A DNA stretch of 64,000 nucleotides from Pilaira anomala (GCA_025716855.1 JAIXMQ010000053.1:1-64000), one strand, 5' to 3'; positions 46,574 to 58,213 are shown, counted from the stretch's first letter. Notes: generated by a model from the sequence alone, not told the origin. Program-made: numbers and translations.

Positions 46574-47490
46574 ATGGACTTGATCAGAGAACGTCGTTTA
46601 CCTACAGCAACGTACCCAATTCGAGGCTTTTTCCATTTCCTTCATCATCCTGGTCGACATGCAGGTCCCATTGGACTCTCAATTCTCAAGGTAGTAGCAG
46701 CTAGTGCTGTCGCTATTGTTCCTTTGTATAAGTTCACGTATGACTTTCAACGCGGTATGATCGGGGCGATTTATAAGCATATCATGACCGATTCACCTTT
46801 TCTTTCTTCTGCCTTGACAAGTTTAACAAGCTCGATCGTGTTCTTTTTAGAGACATCCGCTATTACGTTAGTACTGGGAGGACACTTTGTTGGATCAATT
46901 GAAGATCGATTATTTGACTCAGTTATGGAAGAAAGAAATGGCTTACCAGTAAAGAAGGAAGAGATACCTGTCATTGCTGAAAAGGTGGGAGGACCAGCTT
47001 CTTCATTACGTCTGGAGCATCCATTCTTTTCTCCGATGAATTTAATGATTATGAGTGCACAACAAGAAGAGTCTTTAGCTATGACTTTATTACAACCTGC
47101 CATCTTTGTCATGACATTACCATTGAACCTTGTGCCGTTTGTGGGTCCAATTTGCTTTATCTCAATTCAGGCATTCTTTGTAGGTGGTAAAGCACATCGA
47201 AGATACTTTAAGTTATATAATTGGTCTCTTGCTCAACGTCAAAGAAGAATTGAATATCACTTCTGGCAGTATCAAAGGTTTGGTATGGTAGCTAGTGCTT
47301 TGGAAATGATACCTTTTCTTGGTTATTTGTTTATGTATACAAATTATATTGGGTAAGTGAGAGAAGAAGATGTACAGATTGACGTTTGGAGTATATACTG
47401 ACAGTTTTTTTTTAAAGCGCTGCTTTATGGGCAATGGATTTACATGATGCTAAATTACTTATACCTCTTTCTTCCAAGAAATCATCATAA
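46574..47490 (+). CDS. RRT8/LDS-like EI24-family membrane protein
   Basis: Exons 46574-47352 and 47418-47490 give 283 aa. Four to five hydrophobic segments are visible: about residues 35-55, 78-105, 170-200 and 240-258. Charged loops lie between them, including a region ending RNGLPVKKEE. The overall pattern and motifs such as FPLNLVPFVGP-like LPLNLVPFVGPICF and MIPFLGYLFMYTNYIGAALWA match fungal Rrt8/Lds proteins of the EI24 family. Yeast members associate with lipid droplets and the spore wall. The molecular activity is unknown. It is convergent with the SDR gene (118 bp between stops). Confidence 0.75.
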
Positions 47491-47608
47491 CTTTTATCAT
47501 AAAGAAATTCTTTTTTTTTTTCTTATTGTGTCACTGGTAAATTATCTATTAGAGATATTAAAGAAATACATAAAACACATAAAGTTACACACAGACATTT
47601 TTATTTAT

Positions 47609-48779
47609 TTACAATTTTGATTTGCCATAAAGTGAGCCACCATCTACAGTGATCGTAGCACCTGTAGTGTATTGACCAGCACGAGAAGACAAGTAAATAC
47701 AAGTACCTGCAATATCTTCTGGGGAACCAATACGACCTACAGGGATATTGGCAACAATGGAATCATGATATTTTTCTAAGGTAGCTTTCATCATTTTAGA
47801 TGGGAAAGCTCCAGGACCAATCACGTTTACACGAACGCCTCTTTCACCTAATTTACCAGCCATATGACGAGACATGTGATGAAGACCTCCCTTAGATGCA
47901 GAATAAGCATAAGTCTCTTGAGGAGGAGCCTAATAAAAGTAAAATAATGTTTAGTAAAAAAAGTATGCAATGCAAAGATATTATTCATATTGCTTACTCT
48001 GATACCATCAATAGAACCAATATTAATTACAGAAGTCGTATCTTGCTTAGTTGCCTTGGCTGTCAAAAGTGGGAGACAGCTAAAAAAAAAAATGAATGAA
48101 TTTAGGAAATGTTACACCGTGTATCTGTGACACACTTACGCTTGAGTTAAAGTAAAAATACGCTTCAAGTTCAAATTGATTACTTTTTCAAAAGCATTAT
48201 CAGGAAAAGTGTCAACAGACTCGTTCCAATTTGCGCCAGCGTTGTTTACTAAAACGTCAAGATCTATATTATATTACAAGTGATTTAATAAGGATGCGCT
48301 ATAACAATCCTTCCTCTTTGTGCTAAGCTACTTACGGTCTTCTTTCTTCGAAAGTTCGCTAACTAATCTGTTGACTTCTTCCAAACTTTGTAAATTGGCA
48401 GGAATTGCAAAGCATTGACCGGGACCAAGCTTTGTTAATTCTTCAGCGACCTGATTTTCAAAATTATTTAACAAATTGGAGATTATTTGCTATGTGTTTT
48501 TTTTTTTACCTTGTAGCAAACATCAGCAGAACGACTAGTAATATAAACTTTGGCACCTGCAGCCACAAACCCCTGTATAATTGATTATATCAGCTCACCA
48601 TTATACATATATTTAGATATCAGTACTTACGGTAGCGATCATTTCACCAATACCCCTGGAACCACCAGTGACTAAGACGATCTAAAAAAAAAAGAGCGTC
48701 GCTTAGAAATAATTAGCAGCTATATAACAAGAGGAAAGTATACCTTGTCTTTAACAGTAAATAAATTAGAATAATCCAT
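47609..48779 (-). CDS. Short-chain dehydrogenase/reductase with peroxisomal SKL signal
   Basis: Exons 48779-48744, 48681-48631, 48572-48510, 48450-48336, 48263-48140, 48079-47998 and 47929-47609 give 263 aa, normal for classical SDRs. The cofactor loop is TGGSRGIG (residues 17-24), followed by the NNAG motif, the catalytic Ser in NIGSIDG, and Tyr166-x3-Lys170 (YSASK). The protein ends GKSKL, a canonical type 1 peroxisomal targeting signal. The closest families by eye are bacterial-type beta-ketoacyl/rhamnolipid reductases. Peroxisomal 2,4-dienoyl or 3-ketoacyl reduction in fatty acid turnover is a reasonable guess; the substrate is not readable from the sequence. Confidence 0.9.
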
Positions 48780-48900
48780 TTTACTTTTTATTCAGTTAGA
48801 AAGAAGAAGAAAAAAGAAATAATTAAAAAAAAAATAGTCATTTATTTGTGATTTTTTTTAGGGCATAGAATTTAAAGATGACTAACGATTTTTCTCAAGA

Positions 48901-49892
48901 TTATTTTTTAGGCTTATGCTCAAAAATAAGCTTCTTTTCGTAATATTTAATCAACTAGGGTTAAAAAAAAAGAAAGAGAGAGAGGTAAATTTTATTGTCT
49001 GATCACATTTTATTATAATACATACTTTTTCAGGAATTTTCTTAGCGATAACTGAAGTCTTGTATAAAGCAAGCTTACCGTCGCGCCTGTTTTAAAAAAA
49101 ATAAAGTTAGCAAAAATAAAGCAATTTGACAATATTTATAAATAACTTACCATCTGACAAGACCATATAATTCATCTTTGTCACCGTTGCTAACAGTTCT
49201 AACCACAATTACCTTTGCAGCTTCCTTCCAGCTATTTTTCATTCTGAAATTTTCATCCTTAATTTCACTTTCCGAATAATCTTCATCATCATCAGAATCA
49301 GTAGAGTACTCAACAGTCTCAATCTTACGCTTCTTGGTTTGGGTATCATTCTTTGCGGTTGTGGAAGGAGGAGTTTTCTTTTTGGTACCACCAGTAGCGG
49401 CAGGAACAGGTGCAATCGATTTGTTGGATCTTGTTTTACGTGGAGCATCAATATCAACTTCAGGTGTTTCGTCAACTGTCAATACTTCTTTTTCCTTCTT
49501 TTCCTCAAGATTTTCACCCTTCAAGATCTTTTCGACACGAATGCGTTCTTGTTTTCCTCCTTTAGTAGACCAATATTTATCTACCAACTCCTTAGCATTA
49601 TCACTATATAAGTTGAGTTAGAAAATAAAATAAAAAATAGTTTGTTTAAAACCAAAAAACTTACACTGACTCACTAGACTCCCAAGTATTTTCATCGGCA
49701 GAATATCCTTTCCATTTGATTTCAAACAAAAGTTTTTTTTTCTAATTTTTTTTTTTTTTTTAGCTTTTCGAATCTACAATTTTTATTTTGTAATCATAGG
49801 GTACTTACATTTTTATTACCAATAAGTTTATGAGAGTTGATATATTCAACTTCGTACTCTTCCTCTTCTTCTTTTGGTTGTTGCTTACCCAT
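48901..49892 (-). CDS. HP1/Swi6-like heterochromatin protein (chromodomain plus chromoshadow domain)
   Basis: Exons 49892-49809, 49741-49665, 49603-49151, 49086-49026 and 48954-48901 give 242 aa. The chromodomain (about 13-68) reads YEVEYINSHKL, then LFEIKWKGYSADENTWE with the aromatic-cage residues, then DNAKELVDKYW. A basic and acidic hinge follows, with lysine clusters. The chromoshadow domain begins SWKEAAKVIVVRTV, contains DELYGLVRWR, and ends IKYYEKKLIFE. HP1 binds H3K9me, dimerises through the shadow domain and maintains heterochromatin. All splice junctions keep frame. A chromodomain-bearing retrotransposon lies about 2 kb to the right. Confidence 0.93.
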
Positions 49893-51906
49893 TTAGATTG
49901 TAATATATGTAGAAATAAAAAAAGGTGAAAAAGAGAAATAAGTAAAGAAACGAGAAACGCGTTTTTATTTTACACGCTAAAGTAACGTGACTGTTTCTAA
50001 TACCAAAACGATAAACGCTCGTTGAAGAATAGAAGTTTTTAACGAATCTATATTCAGGTCTATGTTTGTTTTCATGATGCACGTATATTGAGGAGTGGCC
50101 CTTTTTCTTACTCACCTACTCTCCCTGCCACCACTTGCTCATAGGAAAGGATGCCGAAATCGCCTTTTCTCATAACAATAACGTCATATAATAAACATCC
50201 GTAAACAAAGAATTTTTGGGTACCAGAACCTCTCCTCCATTTTTTCGGTGCAACATTCTTCTTAAAGTTAGAATGTGAAATTTTTGCTCCCCAAAATAGC
50301 TATTATTGGAACCAATCATATGGGTTACTGTGGACTGCTCTCATCAGAAAGCACCAATCACACTCTTGCAATATCAGTTATCAAATGGGTTTGGTCTTGG
50401 CGTCTCCAAGTTCACTTTTCTTTCTTCTGTTTACTCTATTTGTTTAATATGGCTCTTTGATAAATTTGCATGATTCTTCAGAACAATTGCAACTAAAAAT
50501 TAACATGAAACGATACCAACATGCAAAGAAATATTAGAAATCTCTTTCTTTTTTTGCGCCCTTAAGAGCTTTGGGTTGCTATGCTTGTTTCTTTGATGTG
50601 GATTTTTTCTAACATCAAAATTGTCTTGAAACCATGGCCATACTACTGGAGACTATAATAATTCAGAGAAAAGCAATCTTATTGTCTTATCATAAAATTG
50701 ATAAGGCATATAAGTAAACTCTTCTCTGAATAATGTATCCCGCATTAAAAAAGTGGAGTAAATTTTTAGGGTAGCAGTGAATATTGCTAACTAAAAAATT
50801 TTCTTCAAAATATATTTAAATGTCCTCTTATTAAGGACTGCTGTGCCAAGATTCTAACTACCCTTAGACTTAACAAACATTTCTATTACTTCCAGACCTT
50901 GTTGGTGGGCTGTACGACGAGAGATCCGGCGGATCCTCTTCTGGCCTCCAACTTTAGTCAGGTTTTATTATAATAATGGGGAAGAGTGAGATAATAAGTT
51001 TATATTAAAAGACAAAAAGAAACATAATATTAATAAGGAGGCTGGGTAACACTATTGTACTATTACTACCCGGTCTGGTACAAAACTATTGGACTTGAAA
51101 CAACTGGAAGCTGCTGGTAATAGCCGACGGTGCTATTGTATTTTTATAGTAACTGTTTCCTTATTTTCTACATAATAGCCGTGTAAAGTCACACCACAAC
51201 AGGACTTAAATATCTGATGTCTCTTGCAATTGGATATATAGGTGGTGAACTTGGAAAACAGCATATTAATGACAAATTTTCTCACAAGCGGTTTTTCTGC
51301 TATTCTTCACTACTTCTATGCAAAATATTGATTACGTAATACAGTTACAGAAGTGATATGTACCAGCTTTATACAGTGCTTATGGCTTCAATTATAGCGG
51401 ATTTTTTATGTCAATTCGCGTTAGATGTCGTATTTGCATCATCTCTACTACTTATAGAGACATAATAAGTAGATCAGGGATATAAAACTAAACATTATAA
51501 TAAAAAAAACATGTTACATATCTCCTCATAATAATATAATACATGTTTAACATTGTATATCATTATCAATATCTTGAACCTAAAGGAAATCCTCTATATT
51601 TAAATGCAGATACAATTAACTTCAAATATGATTGCCGATAGAATACCATGAGCAAATATTAAAACTGTTGAGGATGCTTATAGACACAGCTAAATAATAA
51701 TAAATACGTGATCATTGTAGTTATTATATATATATTATTTTATTATTATTATTATTAAAGCAAGATCATGGTTTAATGCTGGCATAGGCAAACCACATTA
51801 CTTTCTCATAGGTCAATAACATAACAGGTTGTCATATATGGAAAGTGACAGTAACAAGAGTTTGTTTAACCTTGCATGAATTTCCGATCAAAGTAACTCG
51901 CCAATA
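49893..51906. other. Gene-poor region with unclassified repeats
   Basis: Short unsupported frames only. There is a palindromic core GATCCGGCGGATC near 50924 in a GC-richer patch, and an inverted repeat ATTCAGAGAA/TTCTCTGAAT at about 50662 and 50721 that could form a long hairpin. A coding-like AT-rich stretch at about 51543-51645 may be an old element fragment. I could not assign a family. Confidence 0.4.
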
Positions 51907-51967
51907 GATACGCGTAATTATAACTGAGAAGAATCTAGAATGTAACACAGGAAGAAGACATTATATC

Positions 51968-52404
51968 TGTGGTGAATCCACAATAGTAAATATGGTAGAT
52001 CTAAATCATAGCCAATAAAATTGAGCATGCTTAAATAAACTATCGTAAATTTACAATGGATAAATAAATAATTCCTTCCAAGCATATATGATTCGCTTGG
52101 ATATTATATTCAAATGGATAAACATAAACTATCTTTAAAAATACACATCCTTCAATCATATCAATTGAATGAATGGTATAATAATTATCATGACAATATT
52201 ATATATATAAAAGCCTAAACCATCTACCGACATTATTAGTATAAATAGGATACATTATTTAGACAACATAGAATAACTTAATCTTTATTTTTATAATAAA
52301 ACCTACCCCGAAAGGAACTCTAAATATACTTTTATATCTACTGTTTTTTTTACTACTTTTTTTCCGCAAGAAATATTCTCCAAATTAGAGCCTATTTCTT
52401 CACA
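51968..52404 (+). repeat. Left LTR of the chromovirus
   Basis: 437 bp, beginning TGTGGTGAATCC and ending TTCTTCACA, so the outermost bases form TGTG/CACA. A TATA-like stretch (TATATATAAAAG, about 52200-52212) lies mid-LTR as candidate promoter. Confidence 0.95.
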
Positions 52405-52448
52405 TTTTTTTATATTTACAAAAACCCCTTTCAATCAATTTATCAAGA

Positions 52449-54206
52449 ATGTCTGTTTACGAAGGTTCCTCTACTCTTAGCGAAGAAGTTGGTTCTGCTG
52501 CTGGTTCTCCTGTCCTTACATCTGGTCAAGTAGGTCAAGAAGATGTACCTGACATGATTGAAGTAACTACTGCTGCTTTAGAAGGTTCTTCTATCTCAGG
52601 TGATGAATCTGAATCATCTGATGCTATGGATGTGGATCCTACTTCTGTGACACCTTCTGGAACTGAAGTCATCTTGTCTACTCAAGAAGTTATCATTAAG
52701 CTTGGTGAGCAACGTGATGAACTTACCAAGGCTTATGGTGCCACACTTACAAAGGTTGGTTCTGTACAAGATCACTTGAAGAATGCTGAACGTATGCAAG
52801 AAATCAAGAGACTTAATGAACATATCGAAGTCCTTAGTCGTACTTTGACTAGCAAGCATTCTCCTCTAGGTGAAGCACGTCAAAATTCGAACAAGGCAGG
52901 AAAGAAGACTATGACGGGTATTCCTCTTTCAAGATCTGATATTCCTAAATTCAATTTGAGACATCAAACCGAAAATCACTTTCCCAATAAGGAACCGTTT
53001 GATACTGTCGATCAATTTTTGCGTGAATTTGAGAAGATCGTTAATTCTGCTGGCTTGGATGTTTCTGAAGTTTGGTTGAAGCTCATTCCTCTTTCACTTC
53101 ATCGTGACTATGATACTTGGTTGTGTGATGACTTGTCTAAGGTGGGATCTTGGAAACAAGCAAAACTACTTTTCCAAAAGAAGTTTGGTCAATCCATGGC
53201 TAAGGTACTTGCTCGTAGAAGAATTATTACAATGCGTATCCGCCCGGATGAAACTGCCTCTGCCTACCATATGAGATTCAATAAAGGTGCATCTGAAGCT
53301 GGGTACACTAAGGGTAACAATATCGTGGCTGATATCTTTTTCAATTCTCTTCCTGATGCTTGGCAAACTCAAGTAAGCACGGTCCTCTCCTCTCTTCAAA
53401 AGGATATTGACACTTGGGAAGTGGAAGATGTTGCTCAAGCCGCAATCAATGTCTTTGGTGATAAGGTACCTGGTTCTGAAGCTGGAAGTTCTGACCGATC
53501 TAATAAAAGAAAGGCTGAATCATTCAAGCATGGTAATGGACCCAATAAACGTAATGCTAGTGATGGTAGTTTATACTGCTCTAGACATGGTGGTAATAAG
53601 GCAGGCCATAATGAAAAAGATTGCTTTTCGGTAAAGTCAAATCTTAACAAGAACACCAAGAATATTTTTTTGGGTAACAAGAACACTCCATTCAAGGCTA
53701 CTGGTAATAACCTCTGCAAATATTGTAAGAAGGACTGGTCGCATGGTCACAAATGTCAAGAATATTTTGATGCCCGTAAGAAGCAAAGTGATCGCCTTAT
53801 CAATTCAGTTTTTAAGGATGACAACGAAAAACATGATGATGATAAGAATGAAGAAGATGATGCATATGATTGTAAGTATAACAATGCTTTGAAAAAGAAA
53901 AATAAATTTAATCCTTTTCATAATCTTCTCACACCCATTATTATAGAAGGAAGGAAACTTATTGGAATGATTGATACAGGATCGAATGTTACTTGTATAA
54001 ATAAATTCATTTTAGACACACGACTTAATCATATTAAAATAAATAAAAAAGATTTGTCTGGCACTTTAAATTTTCTCTCTCTCGATAATAAGAATAATAA
54101 AAATAGTAATATCAAAAGAATTGGTGAAACTGAATTAATGAAAGTTTCATATATAAACGGAATTAGTTTCAACCATGCTTTGAAGTTGTTAAGTTTTCTA
54201 ATATAA
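52449..54206 (+). CDS. Chromovirus gag and protease N-terminal part
   Basis: 585-codon frame. The N-terminus is acidic and Ser/Thr-rich, followed by a coiled-coil segment (about 85-140) and the retrotransposon gag region (about 165-300, WLKLIPLSLHRDYDTWL through FNKGASEAGYTKG). A CCHC-like knuckle lies at 423-436 (CKYCKKDWSHGHKC, common in mucoralean gypsy elements). The aspartic protease starts with catalytic Asp509 in IDTGSN. The frame stops at 54206 before the conserved LLGTDIL end of the protease, which continues in the -1 frame. The start was chosen as the first ATG after the left LTR. Confidence 0.9.
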   Translation: MSVYEGSSTLSEEVGSAAGSPVLTSGQVGQEDVPDMIEVTTAALEGSSISGDESESSDAMDVDPTSVTPSGTEVILSTQEVIIKLGEQRDELTKAYGATLTKVGSVQDHLKNAERMQEIKRLNEHIEVLSRTLTSKHSPLGEARQNSNKAGKKTMTGIPLSRSDIPKFNLRHQTENHFPNKEPFDTVDQFLREFEKIVNSAGLDVSEVWLKLIPLSLHRDYDTWLCDDLSKVGSWKQAKLLFQKKFGQSMAKVLARRRIITMRIRPDETASAYHMRFNKGASEAGYTKGNNIVADIFFNSLPDAWQTQVSTVLSSLQKDIDTWEVEDVAQAAINVFGDKVPGSEAGSSDRSNKRKAESFKHGNGPNKRNASDGSLYCSRHGGNKAGHNEKDCFSVKSNLNKNTKNIFLGNKNTPFKATGNNLCKYCKKDWSHGHKCQEYFDARKKQSDRLINSVFKDDNEKHDDDKNEEDDAYDCKYNNALKKKNKFNPFHNLLTPIIIEGRKLIGMIDTGSNVTCINKFILDTRLNHIKINKKDLSGTLNFLSLDNKNNKNSNIKRIGETELMKVSYINGISFNHALKLLSFLI

Positions 54207-54829
54207 TGAGTACAAAGTTTGACCTTCTTTTAGGCACTGATATTCTTGAAAAATTAGGAATCACTTTAAGTGGAGTAGCTTATTGCTGGCCACAAAATCC
54301 TAATAGAGAACTTGAACAATTTAAGAATATGAATTTCGATAATGAGAATCAATATGATCCTGAAATCAATTCTGACTATGGAACAAAGGAAGAAAGAGAT
54401 GCTTTCATGAAGGAAATTGAAGCTTCGGCCAAACGAAACAGAGATATTCCTATTGGTGCATTCTGTTCATTACCCGAGTCTATTGTCGAAATTATTCTGA
54501 GACCTGATGCATCAAATTGCTATATGAGACAATATCCTATTGCTCATTCTGTTATTCCAGAAGTTCAAAAACAACTTAATGAGTGGATTTCAAGTGGTTT
54601 AGTTGAAGAAACAAAACCATCATCTAGATTCAATTCACCTTTATTAGTTGTTAAGAAATTAGACGCAAATACAAACAAGATTAAATACCGCTGTTGTCTT
54701 GATTTGCGCAAAATCAATTCGAATTTATCTAGAAACATTGAACACCACAACAATTTCTTAGTGGATGAGATTCAAGACATTTTAAAAGAGTGGCTAAACC
54801 AGGAATGGTTTATACCAAAATTGATTTAA
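54206..54829 (+). pseudogene. Chromovirus protease C-terminus and start of reverse transcriptase
   Basis: Open frame of 207 codons whose ATG overlaps the gag stop as TAATG. It opens with the protease end (LLLGTDIL) and enters the reverse transcriptase palm (SSRFNSPLLVVKK, YRCCLDLRKINSN). It then leaves the correct frame near 54787, running out of frame for about 40 nt to a stop. Upstream of its ATG the same frame remains open for about 14 codons with protease-like sequence, so the break is more likely a lost base just before the gag stop than a designed start. Confidence 0.85.
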
Positions 54830-57519
54830 AAAATGCATACCATAGTTTCAAGGTTCATGAAAATAGTAAAGAAATTCTATCTTTTCAATTTCAGAATAAG
54901 ACCTACTGCTGGAAAGGTTGCGCTTTTGGCTTATCTACTATTACAAGTATATTCTGTCGTGTAATGAAGATTCTTTTAGGACCCATTGTAGGAGTCGAAT
55001 CTTATGTTGATGATTGTGTTGTAGCAAGTAAGCCGGAAGTTCATGCTACTCTTGTAAAAAAGGTACTAGACGTTCTTACTGAGGCAAACTTAAAAATCAA
55101 CTTTGATAAAACGCAGTACATGAAAAGAACAATGTATTTATTAGGTTTCGTTATTGGTCCTGGTATTACTACACTTGACCAACGTAGATTATCTAATATT
55201 GATAAATGGGCAATTCCTAAAACGGCATCACAAGTTAGACACCTTATGGGTTTAATTACTAGCATGAGAAATTATATACCTGCTATTGCACGTTTAGCTG
55301 CACCTCTTGATCAATTAAGAAATGACGACGACGTTAAAAATAAATGGAGCCCTGATCATACTAAACGATTTGAAGCCATTAAGGAAATGCTCTTATCTAA
55401 AGCAGTATTGCACACCTATGATCCAACAAGAAAGTTGTACCTTGAATGTGATGCAAGTTTATATGGCTTGGGAGTCGCTCTTACGCAAAGAGATGACCAT
55501 GGTCGTACACTGTTTATTGCGTTTGCAAGCAAAAGTCTTGATAAACATGGTAGATTATGGAGTACCAATCGTCGCGAAACACAAGCAATCTTGTTTGGTT
55601 TGACTCGTTTCCGTGAACTTTTACTTGGAAATCCTAATGTCGAGATTCAGACGGATCATCGTGCATTAACATATTTATTCACTACACCTAATTTGAATCG
55701 TACATTACAACATGCCATGGTAACGATCAATGAATTTGGAACTCCAGCTATCGTGTATAAAAAAGGTATTTTAAACACTTTACCCGATAAGTTATCTCGG
55801 CTTTATCCCCCTATTGAGGAAGATCAAACCCTGGAGGGAGAGATGGATACTGCCATAAAGAAGTTACAAGATTTTATATTAGTGAAAAGATCTGAAAAGA
55901 CAAAAAAGATGTTACAAAATAAGGAGTTAACAAAAGATAAAGATACTTTTATTAAAAAGGTCAGAACGAATAAACCTAAATACAATGAAGGAAAAGAATT
56001 AAATATTTTGGCAACACAATTAACTGACCAAGAATTTAAACATGCTACTACTGAATATATAGCTCCACCTGTTAATGAAAGGCAAAAGTTGATCCATGAC
56101 ACACATATACTTGGACACTTTGGATCTGAAGGTGTTGTTAAATCGTTATTATCTGAAGGTTTATATTGGAATACCATGTATAAGGATGTAAAGGATGTTC
56201 TGTTGTCCTGTAAGCCTTGTGCTATGCATAATATAACCAAAAGAGGATATAATCCAAAACGATCCATTGTTGCGTGGGAACCTTTTACCTTTGTCAGTTT
56301 TGATTTATGTGGTCCATTTGAAATCACAAAATCCAATAACGTATACATCCTAGTACTTGTAGACATCTGTACAAAATATATAATAGCTCGACCTATTCCT
56401 AACAAGCAAAGTAATACCATTGCAAAAACATTAATGGATATATTTTGTGACTATGGGTTACCTAAAATTTGTTTATCTGATAATGGTCGTGAAGCAAGCA
56501 ATAGTTTGATGGCATTCATAACCAAAACACTTGGTATTCAACACAGGTTTAGCACACCCTACTTTCCCCAGTCCAATGGAGCCGCCGAAAATGCTGTGAA
56601 GGTTATTCAAAACACTTTACGAAAGTTATGTGGTAATGACACCAGTGATTGGGATGAAAAGGTGTCACTAGCTCAATTATGCGTAAATATTAAATACCGT
56701 CATAGAACAGGTAGTACTGCATTCTCTTTAATGTATGCTCGTCAGATGAATCGTCCAAAAGATTATACTGGTGAAGATGACATAAAAAGACCAATGACAA
56801 TTGATGAGTTAGAGAAAAGAGTCGAAGTCATGAGTGATATAGTTTTTCCAGCTATTAAAGAAAGAACTCAGAAAATTTTAGCAGAGTGTGACGAAAAATA
56901 TAATAAAAAGAATTATATATTAGACATACCTGTTGGCACCACTGTCATGGTAAGACTGCCGCAAAGAGCAAGTAAACTATCAGTTTTATATGAAGGGCCA
57001 TATATTGTACACGGAAAAACAAAGGCTAACAATTACATCTTGAAAACGGAAATGAATGAATTGTTACACCGTGATTATACTCCTTCTGAATTAAAAGTTG
57101 TTACTATCGACGAAACAGCGATCGAAGATGAACTTTATGTTGTAGAAGAGATTAGAGATCACCGAGTTGAGAGTGACGGAACTAGATCATTTCTGGTAAA
57201 ATGGCAAGGTTATGGTGAACGTGAAAATAGTTGGATAGACGCTTCACAGTTTAGTACTCCTGAACCTATTGCTAAATATTGGAAAAAGTTGAAAGAGATT
57301 AAACTATTAGAACAAGAAAGAAAAGCTAAGTTAGTTGAGTCATCTAAAACTAAACGTAAAGACATACCTAAATCAGGGAATAAACATAATAATAGTCGAC
57401 GTAATGATGGAGTTGAGTCTTCGACATCCGAAAAGAAAAGAAAATTGTCAAATAATAAAGAACAAACTACTGGTGAAAACTCAACGAGTTACAGACGTAG
57501 TAAACGTAGAAAGAATTAA
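54790..57519 (+). pseudogene. Chromovirus pol: reverse transcriptase core, RNase H, integrase, chromodomain
   Basis: 909 codons without a stop, counted from 54790, where GTG is only the first codon in the track frame. The RT continues with YTKIDLKNAYHSF and the catalytic YVDD box at 72-75. RNase H begins LYLECDASLYGLG. Integrase shows the H-H-C-C zinc module (HDTHILGH ... CKPC) and catalytic Asp505, Asp564 and Glu600 with the D-x35-E spacing. A chromodomain (about 783-825, YVVEEIRDHR ... FLVKWQGYGERENSWI) follows, then a lysine-rich tail. All active-site residues are present. Because it lacks its own start and lies in the -1 frame relative to the preceding ORF, this copy probably cannot make full-length Pol unless frameshifting occurs. 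Confidence 0.9.
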
Positions 57520-57777
57520 ATAAGGAAAAGGAAACTTGATAACTCAAAGAGAAACTAAAAAAAAAAAAAAAAAAAAAGTTTACTGATAAGAGTTACGAGT
57601 CATATCTATTAAATGAGGAAAAATTAATCCCATGGGCTATAAGAAATCGGAGAACAAAATTAGTCGCGATTTTATAAGGTGCATAAATAAATTAATTTGG
57701 AATTATGAAATATATAAACTATTCTTCTATTTTACTTGATCTATGTTACAACTGCAATTGTAACAAGTGGAGGGCCA

Positions 57778-58213
57778 TGTGGTGAATCCACAATAGTAAA
57801 TATGGTAGATCTAAATCATAGCCAATAAAATTGAGCATGCTTAAATAAACTATCGTAAATTTACAATGGATAAATAAATAATTCCTTCCAAGCATATATG
57901 ATTCGCTTGGATATTATATTCAAATGGATAAACATAAACTATCTTTAAAAATACACATCCTTCAATCATATCAATTGAATGAATGGTATAATAATTATCA
58001 TGACAATATTATATATATAAAAGCCTAAACCATCTACCGACATTATTAGTATAAATAGGATACATTATTTAGACAACATAGAATAACTAATCTTTATTTT
58101 TATAATAAAACCTACCCCGAAAGGAACTCTAAATATACTTTTATATCTACTGTTTTTTTTACTACTTTTTTTCCGCAAGAAATATTCTCCAAATTAGAGC
58201 CTATTTCTTCACA
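57778..58213 (+). repeat. Right LTR of the chromovirus
   Basis: 436 bp, identical by eye to the left LTR except for one missing T in GAATAACTTAATC. Followed by the duplicated target ATATC. Confidence 0.95.

Larger units (their letters stand above)
51968..58213 (+). mobile_element. Ty3/gypsy chromovirus, structurally complete LTR retrotransposon
   Basis: 6.2-kb element bounded by LTRs of 437 and 436 bp, with TG...CA ends and flanked on both sides by the 5-bp target duplication ATATC (51963-51967 and 58214-58218). Domain order gag, zinc knuckle, protease, reverse transcriptase, RNase H, integrase, chromodomain is that of chromoviruses. The two LTRs differ by eye only by one T, which implies recent insertion. 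The coding region is nevertheless in three frames, changing twice by -1. A purine-rich stretch (AAGTGGAGGG) precedes the right LTR as a candidate polypurine tract. No clear tRNA-complementary primer site follows the left LTR, so self-priming as in Tf1/sushi is possible. Confidence 0.95.

Noticed and set aside
46771..47112. 113-codon minus-strand frame inside the RRT8-like gene
   Set aside because: Shadow frame; sequence is the complement of conserved membrane segments.
50275..50460. 61-codon frame in the gene-poor region
   Set aside because: No recognisable features and no flanking exons; probably chance.
52405..52430. Self-priming site complementary to the LTR
   Set aside because: Only an 8-base AT-rich match (TAATTTATA-like) could be drawn, which is expected by chance.
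55824..56420. 198-codon minus-strand frame in pol
   Set aside because: Antisense shadow of the integrase region.
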